DNA of 61,958 bases from DASWED01 sp036394995. GTDB lineage: Bacteria; Actinomycetota; UBA4738; JACQTL01. A program made the translations under genes and the position numbers. The notes beneath the pieces are model-generated. The model did no database searches and was not told the origin of the DNA. It worked only from the letters and a program-made list of their open reading frames with translations. The DNA lies in assembly GCA_036394995.1 (NCBI GenBank), contig DASWED010000059.1, forward strand, positions 1 to 61,958, written 5' to 3'. Positions 54,289 through 61,958 of this stretch are shown in pieces (positions within the stretch are counted from its first letter, which is position 1; each line of letters begins with the position of its first letter).

Positions 54289-54342
54289 CAGGGCCCCAAT
54301 CCTACCGGCCGGACCCCGACGCTCCGGGATGCCGGACCCCCA

Positions 54343-55389
54343 TCAGAACAGCTCCAGGTCGCCGAGCTGGAGCGACCACGACGCGCGATCGAGCGGATCG
54401 GGCGCGACGTCTTCCTTCACAGGGCGGACCACGAACGTCATCCCGGCCCGGGGAAGCCGGCGGTACCCGGCGAGCGCCAGGGCCCGCCGGGCCGGCCAGG
54501 CCGGTCCCACGGACGCCACGGCGTGGTCGGCGCCGGCCAGCCGGGGGAACGCCCGGAGGAGCCCGGCCAGGTCGGCGGCGGCGTCGGGTCGGCACAGGGC
54601 CTCGCACACCACGGCCTCGGTCAGCGAGCCGCGCGATCGGACCCGCCCCACCACCACCGCGCGGAGCGGATCGCCGGCTCCCAGGGCGTGGTACGGCAGG
54701 GGCCCCTCGGCGTAGCGCCACCGCAGGAACTCCGGGCTCCGGGCCGTGGACAACCCGGTGAGCGGCATCGCCGCCGCCAGGAGGTCCGCGAGGCCGGGCC
54801 AGCCCGCCATCGCCGAGCCCGGCACGAGCTCGGTGGACCCGGTCACCGCCACCGCCGGACCCGAACGGAGATCCCGGCGCAGCGCGGCCCCGGCCAGCCG
54901 GGCCGGGTGGCGGACCCTCAGCCACATCGGCCACCGGGCCACCTCCCGCCATCCCATCTTCAGGTAGCCGGGGAGGCTCTTCGCGTTCGGCGTGTTGAAC
55001 ACGAACGCCACGGTCTCCGCCCGGCACCGTTCCAGGCCGGCCCGGGTCAGCGACGAGAACACGCCCCGGCGCCGGACCTCGGGCGCCGTGGCGGTGTCCA
55101 CGGCTCGCACGGCCTGCACCGAGCCGCCCTCCGCCGTCCGGAGCCCCCACCGCATGAACGTCCGGACCCCGGCCAGGACGCCGTCCGCCTCCGCCACCAG
55201 CGCCACCGAGCGCCCGAACGGGTTCGCCAGGTGCTTCCATTCGAACAGGGCCCGCCGATCGACGCCCCCCGGGGCCTTCCCCAGGGCCCGTTCGAGCAGG
55301 TCCACCACGGCCGGGAGGTCGGCGTCGTCCATGGGCCGGATCTCTGCCGCAGCCGGTGCGGGGGCCTCGGGGCTGGAATCGTGGCTCAT
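54343..55389 (-). CDS. GNAT-fold acyltransferase
   Basis: 348 residues. N-terminal GNAT domain: IRPMDDADLPAVVDLLERAL, then ATAPEVRRRGVFSSLTRAGL with the R-R-x-G-x-x pyrophosphate loop, and FVFNTPNAKSLPGYLKMGW. The C-terminal half (about 180-348) is a second, more divergent acyltransferase-like domain. In EPS loci such proteins may acylate sugars or make amino-acid-linked groups. ATG overlaps the GT4 stop (ATGA). Confidence 0.78.
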   Translation of the reverse strand: MSHDSSPEAPAPAAAEIRPMDDADLPAVVDLLERALGKAPGGVDRRALFEWKHLANPFGRSVALVAEADGVLAGVRTFMRWGLRTAEGGSVQAVRAVDTATAPEVRRRGVFSSLTRAGLERCRAETVAFVFNTPNAKSLPGYLKMGWREVARWPMWLRVRHPARLAGAALRRDLRSGPAVAVTGSTELVPGSAMAGWPGLADLLAAAMPLTGLSTARSPEFLRWRYAEGPLPYHALGAGDPLRAVVVGRVRSRGSLTEAVVCEALCRPDAAADLAGLLRAFPRLAGADHAVASVGPAWPARRALALAGYRRLPRAGMTFVVRPVKEDVAPDPLDRASWSLQLGDLELF

Positions 55390-56513
55390 CGCCGGGCCCC
55401 CAGCACAGATTCGTACACCGCTTCGGTCCGCCGGACCATCTCCCGAAGGGAGAACCGCTCGGCGGTCCGGGCGGCGGCCTCCCCCATGGCCCGCCGCCTC
55501 ACCGGGTCGCCGAGCAGCGCGATCAGGGCTGCGGACAGCGCCCCGGGGTCGTCCGGCGGGACCAGCATCGCGTCCTGCCCGTCGGTCACGACCTCGGGCA
55601 CCCCGCCCACGGCGGTGGCCACCGCGGGGATCCCCAGGGCCATGGCCTCCAGGAGCGACACCGGCATCCCCTCGAACCTCGACGGCAGGCAGTACACGTC
55701 GAACGCCGGCATCAGCCGGGCCGCCTCCTCGCGGTACCCGGCGAGCATCACCCGGTCGCCCAGGCCGCCCCGTTCGATCTCCGCCCGCACGCGTTCGGGG
55801 TCGATGGGAAGCCCCACGAACACGAACCGAGCGTGGGGGTGCACGTCAACGACGGCCCGGGCCGCCCGGACCAGCGCCGCGTGGCCCTTCTTCGCGATGA
55901 TCCCGCCCACGGTCCCCACCACCGTGGCGTCGGCCGGGACCCCCAGGTCCCGCCGGGCCACCTCCCGCGACAGCGCGGCCGACCGCAGCCCTTCCGCGTC
56001 CACGCCGTTCGGGATCATGGTCACCGGCGGCCCGTCGGCTCCGGTCCGCATCGACGACGCCACCCCGTCCGACACCGCGATCACGGCGTCGTTCATCCCG
56101 AACGTCCGGGCGTTCATCCGGCGCGTGACCGGCCGGTACCGGTCCCACGTGTTGTGCTCGGTGTAGACGAGGCGGGGCCGCGACTCCCCCATCCGCCGCA
56201 GGGCCAAGCGGGCCCCGATCGCCGCGTACGGCAGGTGCGCGTGCACCACGTCGAACCGGCCCTCGGCGACCACTCGCCGGAGCCGCCCGATCCACCGTGG
56301 GTCCCACGAACGCCGGACGTCCAGACACGTGGCGTTCACGCCCGCCCGCTCCAGCTCCGGGACCAGGTGGTCCTTCCACGGGAGGAGATAGCAGGCCTCC
56401 ACGTCGAACCGGTCCCGATCGACGTACGGGGCCTGGGTCACCAGGAGCCGCTCCGCGCCCCCCGGGCCCAGGCCCTTGATCAGCCACAGGACCCGCGCGG
56501 GGGACGGGCTCAC
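55386..56513 (-). CDS. GT4-family glycosyltransferase
   Basis: 375 residues. LWLIKGLGPGGAERLLVTQA at the N-terminus, VVHAHLPYAAIGARLAL, then VVGTVGGIIAKKGHAALVRA and the E-x7-E motif RFEGMPVSLLEAMALG. A second retaining transferase of the locus, distinct from the 50892-52076 enzyme. GTG start overlaps the Wzz/kinase stop (GTGA). Confidence 0.92.
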   Translation of the reverse strand: MSPSPARVLWLIKGLGPGGAERLLVTQAPYVDRDRFDVEACYLLPWKDHLVPELERAGVNATCLDVRRSWDPRWIGRLRRVVAEGRFDVVHAHLPYAAIGARLALRRMGESRPRLVYTEHNTWDRYRPVTRRMNARTFGMNDAVIAVSDGVASSMRTGADGPPVTMIPNGVDAEGLRSAALSREVARRDLGVPADATVVGTVGGIIAKKGHAALVRAARAVVDVHPHARFVFVGLPIDPERVRAEIERGGLGDRVMLAGYREEAARLMPAFDVYCLPSRFEGMPVSLLEAMALGIPAVATAVGGVPEVVTDGQDAMLVPPDDPGALSAALIALLGDPVRRRAMGEAAARTAERFSLREMVRRTEAVYESVLGARR

Positions 56514-58300
56514 GAGAAGCCGAAGCTGGTGCTGGAGGTGCGCTCGTCCTCGGGCTGCTCCTCCACATCTTCTTCGTCCGGGCCGTGCCCGTTCGTCTCG
56601 GACTTCGCGCGGTGCCGGCGCTCCTTGGTCTTGCCCTTGGACTTGTCCTTGCGCCGCCGGAACATGCCGCCGCGGTCCTCGGCCTCCTGCTCGTAGTAGT
56701 AGGACGAGGTGTACGCGTAGTAGTCCGCGTAGTAGTAGTACGAGGTCGCCGGGCCGAAGTTGTTGAGCACGGCGCCCACCACGCGGGCCCGGACCTTGCC
56801 CAGCTGGTCCCGGGCGTGGGCCAGCACCCGGCGGTTCGTGGCCTCGTTCACCACCACCAGGACGGCGTCGGCCATCGTGGCCAGGACAGAGGCGTCGGCC
56901 AGGCCGAGCACCGGCGGCCCGTCCAGGATCACCCAGTCCGCGGCCTCGGCCGCCTGCTCCAGGAACTGCTTCATGGCCACGGACCCCAGCAGCTCGGCCG
57001 GGTTCGGCGGGACCGGGCCGCCGGCCATGACCCGGAGGCCCTTCACCCCGGGGTCCTGGATGGCGTCCATGAGCGTGGCCTGGCCGGAGAGCACCGAGGA
57101 CAGCCCGATGCGGTTCGACACGCCGAAGAACTTGTGGATCGACGGGCGGCGGAGGTCCGCCCCGACCAGCAGGACCCGCTGCCCGGCCAGCGCCATGACG
57201 GTGGCCAGGTTCGCGGCGGTGGTGGACTTCCCCTCGCCCTTCACCGGGCTCGCGATCAGCAGGCGCCGGATGGGCCCGCCCACGGACACGAACAGGAGGT
57301 TGGTGCGCAGGGTCCGGTACGACTCCGTGGCCGGTGCCTTCGTGTCGCCCACCGACACCAGGTACTGCTCGCGGGCGTCACGCTTGGCCTTCACGCCGTT
57401 GGTCCGTGACGAGACGTGCGGGATGACCCCGAGGAGCGGCGCACCGGCCTGCCGCTCCAGGTCCTCCGGCCCGCGCAGCGAGTCGTCCGCGTAGTCCCGC
57501 AGGAACGCGGCACCGACGCCGAGCGCCAGTCCGATGACCACCGCGAAGATCCCGTCCCGGAAGTGATCCGGCCGGACCGGGTGGTGCGGGACTCGAGCCG
57601 GCACGATCACCCGGTTGTTGGCCTCCGCGTTGATGTCGGTGATGGCGTCGGTGTTCGACCGGATGTACTGGTTGTCCAAGTCGACGGCGGCCTCGAGCTC
57701 GCTCCGCTGGGCGGTGATCGACTTCGGCTCGAAGGTCTTCTGCGGGTGGAGGCCGTTGAACGATTCGAGAGCCGCCGCGTCCAGGCCCAGCTGCTTGTTC
57801 CACTCCTTCAGAGCGTCCTGAAATGGCGTCAGGGTCTCGTTGATCCTGAACTGGAGGTACTGCGTGGAGAAGGCAGTGACGAGATCCGCGGCGCGCTGGG
57901 GGTTGGGGTGCTGGGCCTGGAACAGCAGGATCGTCCCCGCCGACTTGAGCGGCGCCACGGTCATGAACCGGGCGAGCTGTTCCGGCTGGACGTCCGCCGC
58001 CCACGGGATGGTCTCCTGGACCTTCTGAGCGACGATGTAGCTGACGGCGATGTGCGCCTCCACCTCCGGGTCGGTCCCCAGGACGGTCGGCGCACCGGGG
58101 GCGTTGTTGGTGTTCGGCGGCTGGGGGACGATGAGCTGGACCTGGGACTGGTAGATGGGGGTCTGGCGGTAGGACAGGAACATCACGCCGCCGACCACCA
58201 GCACGAGGATGATGAACGCGGTCCACTTCCGGGTCCACAGGATTCGGAAGTAGTCGCGGAGCTCGAAGGTCGTCGTGCGACTCGGTTGCGTCTCGGCCAC
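56510..58300 (-). CDS. Fused Wzz chain-length regulator / bacterial tyrosine kinase
   Basis: 596 residues. Wzz domain with membrane segments at about 25-43 and near residue 255, then a BY-kinase domain: Walker A SPVKGEGKSTTAAN, Walker A' LLVGADLRRPS and Walker B VILDGPPVLGLAD. In Walker A' the first Asp of the usual D-x-D is Gly. A cluster of ten tyrosines (SYYYYADYYAYTSSYYYE, near 520-538) would be autophosphorylated, but a 54-residue Lys/Arg- then Glu-rich tail follows it. GTG at 58298-58300 with CGGAGA upstream. Head of the polysaccharide operon. Confidence 0.92.
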   Translation of the reverse strand: MAETQPSRTTTFELRDYFRILWTRKWTAFIILVLVVGGVMFLSYRQTPIYQSQVQLIVPQPPNTNNAPGAPTVLGTDPEVEAHIAVSYIVAQKVQETIPWAADVQPEQLARFMTVAPLKSAGTILLFQAQHPNPQRAADLVTAFSTQYLQFRINETLTPFQDALKEWNKQLGLDAAALESFNGLHPQKTFEPKSITAQRSELEAAVDLDNQYIRSNTDAITDINAEANNRVIVPARVPHHPVRPDHFRDGIFAVVIGLALGVGAAFLRDYADDSLRGPEDLERQAGAPLLGVIPHVSSRTNGVKAKRDAREQYLVSVGDTKAPATESYRTLRTNLLFVSVGGPIRRLLIASPVKGEGKSTTAANLATVMALAGQRVLLVGADLRRPSIHKFFGVSNRIGLSSVLSGQATLMDAIQDPGVKGLRVMAGGPVPPNPAELLGSVAMKQFLEQAAEAADWVILDGPPVLGLADASVLATMADAVLVVVNEATNRRVLAHARDQLGKVRARVVGAVLNNFGPATSYYYYADYYAYTSSYYYEQEAEDRGGMFRRRKDKSKGKTKERRHRAKSETNGHGPDEEDVEEQPEDERTSSTSFGFS

Positions 58301-58368
58301 AGGGGTCTCCGGGGGGCGCGGCACCGTGCAGCCGGGCCCGCCGACGGGCCCGCGCACCCGTGTGGGTG

Positions 58369-58397
58369 AGGCTACCGGCGGGCACCCCGAACGTCAA
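58369..58397 (-). promoter_or_regulatory. Promoter of the polysaccharide operon
   Basis: Minus strand: TTGACG (58392-58397), 17-nt spacer, TAGCCT (58369-58374), about 70 nt before the Wzz/kinase start. Same -10 and spacing as the DUF6504 promoter. Confidence 0.75.
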
Positions 58398-58441
58398 TGA
58401 ACAGCACGTGGAGAACCCGTGATGGTCCGGGCCCGTCTGGC

Positions 58442-58447
58442 TACAAT
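58442..58447 (+). promoter_or_regulatory. -10 element of the sulfoquinovose synthase gene
   Basis: TACAAT at 58442-58447, 60 nt before the ATG; no good -35 at 16-18 nt. It is back to back with the polysaccharide operon promoter, so both units may be co-controlled. Confidence 0.5.
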
Positions 58448-58506
58448 ACGCCGGTCCCCGGGCCCATCCCGGAGCACCCCCGAAGCGCGGAAAGGACCCA
58501 CACGAC

Positions 58507-59715
58507 ATGCGCATCCTGATCCTGGGCGGAGACGGCTACCTGGGGTGGCCGACCGCGATGCACTTCACGAAGCGTGGCCACGAGGTCTTCGCCATCGACA
58601 ACTACCTGCGCCGGCGGGCCCACCGAGAGCAGGGAACCGACTCCCTGACGCCCATCCTCCCCGACCTCCCCTCCCGAGCGGCGGCGTGGAAGGAGGTCTC
58701 CGGATACGAGGTTGGCGTCACCGAGGACAACATCTGCGAGTACGAGGTGGTCGAACGCATCTTCACTGACTTCCGGCCCGAGGCCGTCATCCACTACGGC
58801 GAGATGCCCTCGGCGCCGTACTCCCACAAGGGCCGCGAGCACGCCGTGTTCACCCAGTACAACAACGTGATCGGGACCCTGAACGTCCTGTTCGCCATGG
58901 CGGAGCTGGCCCCGGACGCCCACCTGGTGAAGCTGGGGACCATGGGCGAGTACGGGACGCCGAACATCGACATCGAAGAAGGCTACATCGAGCTGAACCA
59001 CAACGGCCGCACCGACACGCTGCCGTTCCCCAAGGTCCCGGGGTCCTGGTACCACCTGTCGAAGGTCCACGACTCCCACAACATCCACTTCGCCTGCCGG
59101 GTGTGGGGCCTCCGGGCCACGGACCTCAACCAGGGCGTGGTGTACGGGATCCAGACGGACGAGACCAGGCTCGACGACCGCCTGATGACCCGCTTCGACT
59201 ACGACGAGGTGTTCGGCACGGCCCTCAACCGGTTCTGCCTCCAGGCCGTGATCGGCCACCCGCTCACGGTGTACGGCAAGGGCGGCCAGACCCGCGGGTA
59301 CCTGAACATCGTCGACACCCTCCAGTGCGTGGAGCTGGCCACGCTGAACCCCGGCGAGCGGGGCGACTTCCGCGTGTTCAACCAGTTCACGGAGCAGTTC
59401 TCGATCGTGGAGCTGGCCGAGACGGTCCAGCGGGCCGGCCAGGCCCACGGGCTCGACGTGACGATCGAGCACGTCGACAACCCGCGGTTCGAGAAGGAGG
59501 AGCACTACTACAGCGCGAAGCACACCAAGCTCCTCGACCTGGGGCTCCAGCCGCACAAGCTCTCGGACACGCTGGTCGAGTCGATGTTCGACGAGATCGC
59601 GAAGCACCGGGACCGCGTGATCCCCGACCACATCATGCCGCGGACGAAGTGGCAGACCGTGCTCGAATCCGAGGCCCAGTCGGAGCCCGTGCTCGAAGCG
59701 GAACCGGCGACCTGA
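58507..59715 (+). CDS. sqd1: UDP-sulfoquinovose synthase (SQD1 type)
   Basis: 402-residue extended short-chain dehydrogenase making UDP-sulfoquinovose from UDP-glucose and sulfite. NAD-binding LILGGDGYLGWPTAMHF, then the SQD1-specific blocks GEMPSAPYSHKGREHAVFTQ, VKLGTMGEYGTPNIDIEEGY, and the catalytic YHLSKVHDSHN (Y-x3-K), ATDLNQGVVYGI. These long conserved strings set it apart from ordinary epimerases. RBS GGAAAGGA-like upstream. The product could feed sulfolipid or a sulfonated surface glycan. It lies 6 nt before the GT2 gene. Confidence 0.93.
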   Translation: MRILILGGDGYLGWPTAMHFTKRGHEVFAIDNYLRRRAHREQGTDSLTPILPDLPSRAAAWKEVSGYEVGVTEDNICEYEVVERIFTDFRPEAVIHYGEMPSAPYSHKGREHAVFTQYNNVIGTLNVLFAMAELAPDAHLVKLGTMGEYGTPNIDIEEGYIELNHNGRTDTLPFPKVPGSWYHLSKVHDSHNIHFACRVWGLRATDLNQGVVYGIQTDETRLDDRLMTRFDYDEVFGTALNRFCLQAVIGHPLTVYGKGGQTRGYLNIVDTLQCVELATLNPGERGDFRVFNQFTEQFSIVELAETVQRAGQAHGLDVTIEHVDNPRFEKEEHYYSAKHTKLLDLGLQPHKLSDTLVESMFDEIAKHRDRVIPDHIMPRTKWQTVLESEAQSEPVLEAEPAT

Positions 59716-59721
59716 CGCACC

Positions 59722-60780
59722 ATGCTCGCGCTGCGGATCGTCGGGGGCATCTTCGCGGCAGCGCTGCTGGTGGTCGCCGTCCTCCGGTACCGCCGCCGGA
59801 ACATCAGCCGCCTGAACCTGCTCATCACGTGGGTCCTCGGCGTGGCCCTGGTCCTCCTGGCCATCGCGCCGGTGGCGTACCAGCCGCTGTTCGATGCGTT
59901 CAACTTCGGCACGAAGGGCTCGGGGCTCCGCCTCATCGCCGTCGGGCTGTTCGGGCTGCTGGTGGTGCTCGCCCTGCAGGTCCGGACGATGTCGTACACC
60001 GACCAGAACGAGCGGGCCATCCGACTGCTGGTGGAGGCCCTGGCCGTGCAGACCTTCGAGGAGGAACGGGCCCGCCTGGGCGACCGGCTCCCCGCCGGCG
60101 AGTGCATCGTGGCGGTGTCGCCGGCGTACAACGAGGCCGAGAACGTGGCCGCCGTGATCCGGTCCATCCCGGAGACCATCGAGGGATACCCGGTGGTGCC
60201 CATCGTGGTGGACGACGCCTCCGGCGACGGCACCGCCGAGGTGGCCCGGGAGGCCGGGGCCATCGTGGTCCGGAACCCCATCCGCCGCGGCGGCGGGCTG
60301 GCCCTGCGCGTGGGCTACGAGGTGGCGGCGATGCTGAACGCGGTGGTGGTGGTGTCGCTCGACGCCGACGGCCAGCACGTCCCGGAGGAGATGCCGGTCC
60401 TGGTGAAGCCCGTGCTGGCCGGCGACGCCGACATGGTGAACGGCTCCCGCCTGCTCGGGGAGTTCGAACGGGAGAGCGTGATCCGGCACATCGGCGTCCA
60501 CTTCTTCTCCCGGATGGTCACGGTGATGACCGGCCAGCGCATCACCGACCCCTCCAGCGGCTACCGGGCCACCCGGGCCGAGATCCTGAAGAACTTCGTG
60601 CTCAAGCAGGACCAGTTCTGGACCAGCGAGCTGCTCATCGAGGCCCTCCGCCACCGGTCCACCATCATCGAGGTGCCCATCACGATCCGGGCCCGGGCCG
60701 GCGGCAAGTCCAAGAAGCCGAAGTCCCTCAAGTACGGCTGGAACTTCTCCAAGGCCATCATCCAGACCTGGCTCCGGTGA
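59722..60780 (+). CDS. DUF2304-GT2 fusion glycosyltransferase
   Basis: 352 residues. Residues 1-110 are a DUF2304 membrane module (three segments: IVGGIFAAALLVVAVL, LITWVLGVALVLLAIAP, LRLIAVGLFGLLVVLAL); about 110-330 form a DPM1-like GT2 domain with VSPAYNEAENVAAVIRSI, IVVDDASGDGTAEVA, the D-x-D SLDADGQH and SGYRATRAE. Likely transfers a sugar to polyprenyl phosphate or a lipid-linked glycan. Adjacent to sqd1 and probably co-transcribed, it may use the sulfoquinovose donor; inferred only. Confidence 0.88.
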   Translation: MLALRIVGGIFAAALLVVAVLRYRRRNISRLNLLITWVLGVALVLLAIAPVAYQPLFDAFNFGTKGSGLRLIAVGLFGLLVVLALQVRTMSYTDQNERAIRLLVEALAVQTFEEERARLGDRLPAGECIVAVSPAYNEAENVAAVIRSIPETIEGYPVVPIVVDDASGDGTAEVAREAGAIVVRNPIRRGGGLALRVGYEVAAMLNAVVVVSLDADGQHVPEEMPVLVKPVLAGDADMVNGSRLLGEFERESVIRHIGVHFFSRMVTVMTGQRITDPSSGYRATRAEILKNFVLKQDQFWTSELLIEALRHRSTIIEVPITIRARAGGKSKKPKSLKYGWNFSKAIIQTWLR

Positions 60781-60815
60781 TGCTGGCCTCCCCCCGGGGC
60801 CGGGGGCATGCACAC

Positions 60816-60845
60816 TTGCCCTTCCCCCGGGGACCCCGCTAGGGT
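60816..60845 (+). promoter_or_regulatory. Promoter of the beta-helix gene
   Basis: TTGCCC (60816-60821), 18-nt spacer, TAGGGT (60840-60845), 30 nt before the ATG. A C/G-rich inverted region (60791-60806) just upstream may end the previous transcript. Confidence 0.5.
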
Positions 60846-60875
60846 CGTCCCCTCGACGAACGAGAGGGAGGTTCG

Positions 60876-61937
60876 ATGAAGCGGGTACGCGGTGTCTCCA
60901 TGCTCGCCGCCGGCATGATCCTGGGGTCGATGGTCCTGGCCGGCCCGGCGTCGGCCGACACGATCGACGTGCTTCCGGGCGAGTCCATCCAGGCCGCGGT
61001 CAACCACGCCTCCCCGGGCGACGTCATCGTGGTCCACCCCGGCATCTATCACGAGAGCGTCACGGTGAACGTGGACCACCTCACGCTCCGCGGCGCCGGA
61101 GCCTCCGGCAAGGGCACCGTGATCATGCCGCCGCAGTCCAGCCAGAAGTGCCTGCACGGCGCGGCCGGCTTCTGCGTGTTCGGTCAGCGGACCGCGGCCG
61201 GGCTCCACCGCCGCACCGGCGTGACCGTGCAAGGGTTCGAGTTCAAAGGATTCCCGGCATTCGGTGTGGTGGGCTTCGGCACGAAGGACCTGACGCTGAC
61301 GCGCAACTTCGGTGTGGACAACGGGGAGTACGGCCTCACGTGCTTCGACTGCGTGGACTTCAGCCTGCTGTTCAACAAGGCCACCGGCTCGGGCGAGGCC
61401 GGGTTCTACGTCGGCGATTCCAAGACCGCGAACGCGATCGTGACCGGGAACCTGGCGTTCGACAACACCCTGGGGTTCTTCTTCCGGGACGCCAACGTGG
61501 GCAGGGCCGAGGGGAACAAGGCCTACGCGAACTGCGTGGGGATGCTCCTGCTCAACACCGGCGCGCCCAACAACGTGCACGGATGGACCCTGATCGACAA
61601 CGACGTGTACCAGAACGACCGGGCCTGCCAGGGCGAACCGGACGGCCCGCCGCCCCTCTCCGGGCTCGGGATCGCAGTGCTCGGAGCACACAGCAGTCAC
61701 ATCCTGCACAACACGGTGTGGGCGAACCAGCCGTCCGGCCCCTCGTTGGCGTCGGGCGGGATCGCCGTGGGCTCGTCGAAGGACGACGGCGGGTCGAACG
61801 CCGCGAACAACGAGATCCGGTCCAACGTCCTGTACCGGAACAAGCCGGTCGACATCCTGTGGGACGGCACCGGGGTCGGTAACGAGTTCACGAAGAACAA
61901 GTGCAAGCTGTCCAACCCGGACGGTCTCTGCAACTAG
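60876..61937 (+). CDS. Secreted parallel beta-helix repeat protein
   Basis: 353 residues. Signal peptide (MLAAGMILGSMVLAGPASA, cleavage near 27) then a right-handed beta-helix: SIQAAVNHASPGDVIVVHPG (NosD/pectate-lyase-like opening), VTVNVDHLTLRG, and rungs such as DLTLTRNFGVDNGEYGLTCF and AIVTGNLAFDNTLGFFF. Cysteines near 123-130 (KCLHGAAGFC) and at the end may form disulfides. Family members bind or cleave polysaccharides, but no catalytic residues are evident. ATG with GGGAGG. Intact counterpart of the broken gene at 14422-15261. Confidence 0.88.
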   Translation: MKRVRGVSMLAAGMILGSMVLAGPASADTIDVLPGESIQAAVNHASPGDVIVVHPGIYHESVTVNVDHLTLRGAGASGKGTVIMPPQSSQKCLHGAAGFCVFGQRTAAGLHRRTGVTVQGFEFKGFPAFGVVGFGTKDLTLTRNFGVDNGEYGLTCFDCVDFSLLFNKATGSGEAGFYVGDSKTANAIVTGNLAFDNTLGFFFRDANVGRAEGNKAYANCVGMLLLNTGAPNNVHGWTLIDNDVYQNDRACQGEPDGPPPLSGLGIAVLGAHSSHILHNTVWANQPSGPSLASGGIAVGSSKDDGGSNAANNEIRSNVLYRNKPVDILWDGTGVGNEFTKNKCKLSNPDGLCN

Positions 61938-61958
61938 CCTCTCGACGGGCGCGATCGA

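Overview
The window is a contiguous piece of a very GC-rich chromosome with dense, mostly operonic genes, short or negative intergenic distances and frequent GTG starts. Gene content and order point to a deep-branching, uncultured-type member of the Actinomycetota. The division and cell-wall (dcw) cluster ends in ftsZ-pgeF-yggS-sepF-yggT-divIVA, there is no ftsA, SOS boxes follow the actinobacterial CGAAC-N4-GTTCG pattern, and MurE carries the DNPR motif expected for meso-diaminopimelate. I cannot place it to genus from sequence alone. There are no tRNA or rRNA genes, CRISPR arrays or transposases.

Layout. 1-3.8 kb: a partial RecB-type nuclease, an NTF2-like protein, then a minus-strand operon of a DUF167 protein, a TraR/DksA zinc-finger protein, lspA and an RluD-family pseudouridine synthase. 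3.8-7.3 kb (+): ileS behind a T-box leader with an Ile specifier and an intrinsic terminator. 7.3-31 kb (-): the dcw cluster, transcribed right to left: mraZ, a small membrane protein, rsmH, ftsL, ftsI, murE, murF, mraY, murD, ftsW, murG, murC, murB, ftsQ, (interruption), ftsZ, pgeF, yggS, sepF, yggT, divIVA. The interruption at 12.5-15.2 kb lies on the other strand and holds a molybdopterin sulfite-oxidase-family gene followed by remnants of three dead genes.

31-37 kb: an HNH endonuclease and a membrane-anchored protein (-), then a 490-bp gap with a strong promoter and a candidate structured RNA, then MoxR ATPase, DUF58 and transglutaminase-like genes (+). 37-49 kb is a DNA-repair and accessory zone: MerR regulator, DUF3040, dinB, an SOS-controlled DnaE2-type polymerase, a secreted protein, tag, an XRE/nucleotidyltransferase pair that looks like a toxin-antitoxin module, a nitroreductase, two decayed metallo-beta-lactamase copies, an SOS-controlled DUF6504 gene and udgX.

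49-62 kb: a surface-polysaccharide locus. Eight minus-strand genes, nearly all joined by 4-nt overlaps, run from a fused Wzz/BY-kinase through two GT4 glycosyltransferases, a GNAT protein, a multispanning membrane protein, a polysaccharide deacetylase and a WecA-like transferase to a formyltransferase. Divergent from it are a UDP-sulfoquinovose synthase (SQD1 type), a DUF2304-GT2 fusion and a secreted beta-helix protein. Together they suggest an exported, formylated or deacetylated, possibly sulfoquinovose-containing glycan.

Most distinctive signals: the RNA candidate at 32.1 kb, the two SOS operators tying DnaE2/DinB to DUF6504 with udgX nearby, the XRE/NTase pair with its palindromic operator, the split dcw cluster with its gene graveyard, and the sulfoquinovose genes beside the polysaccharide operon.
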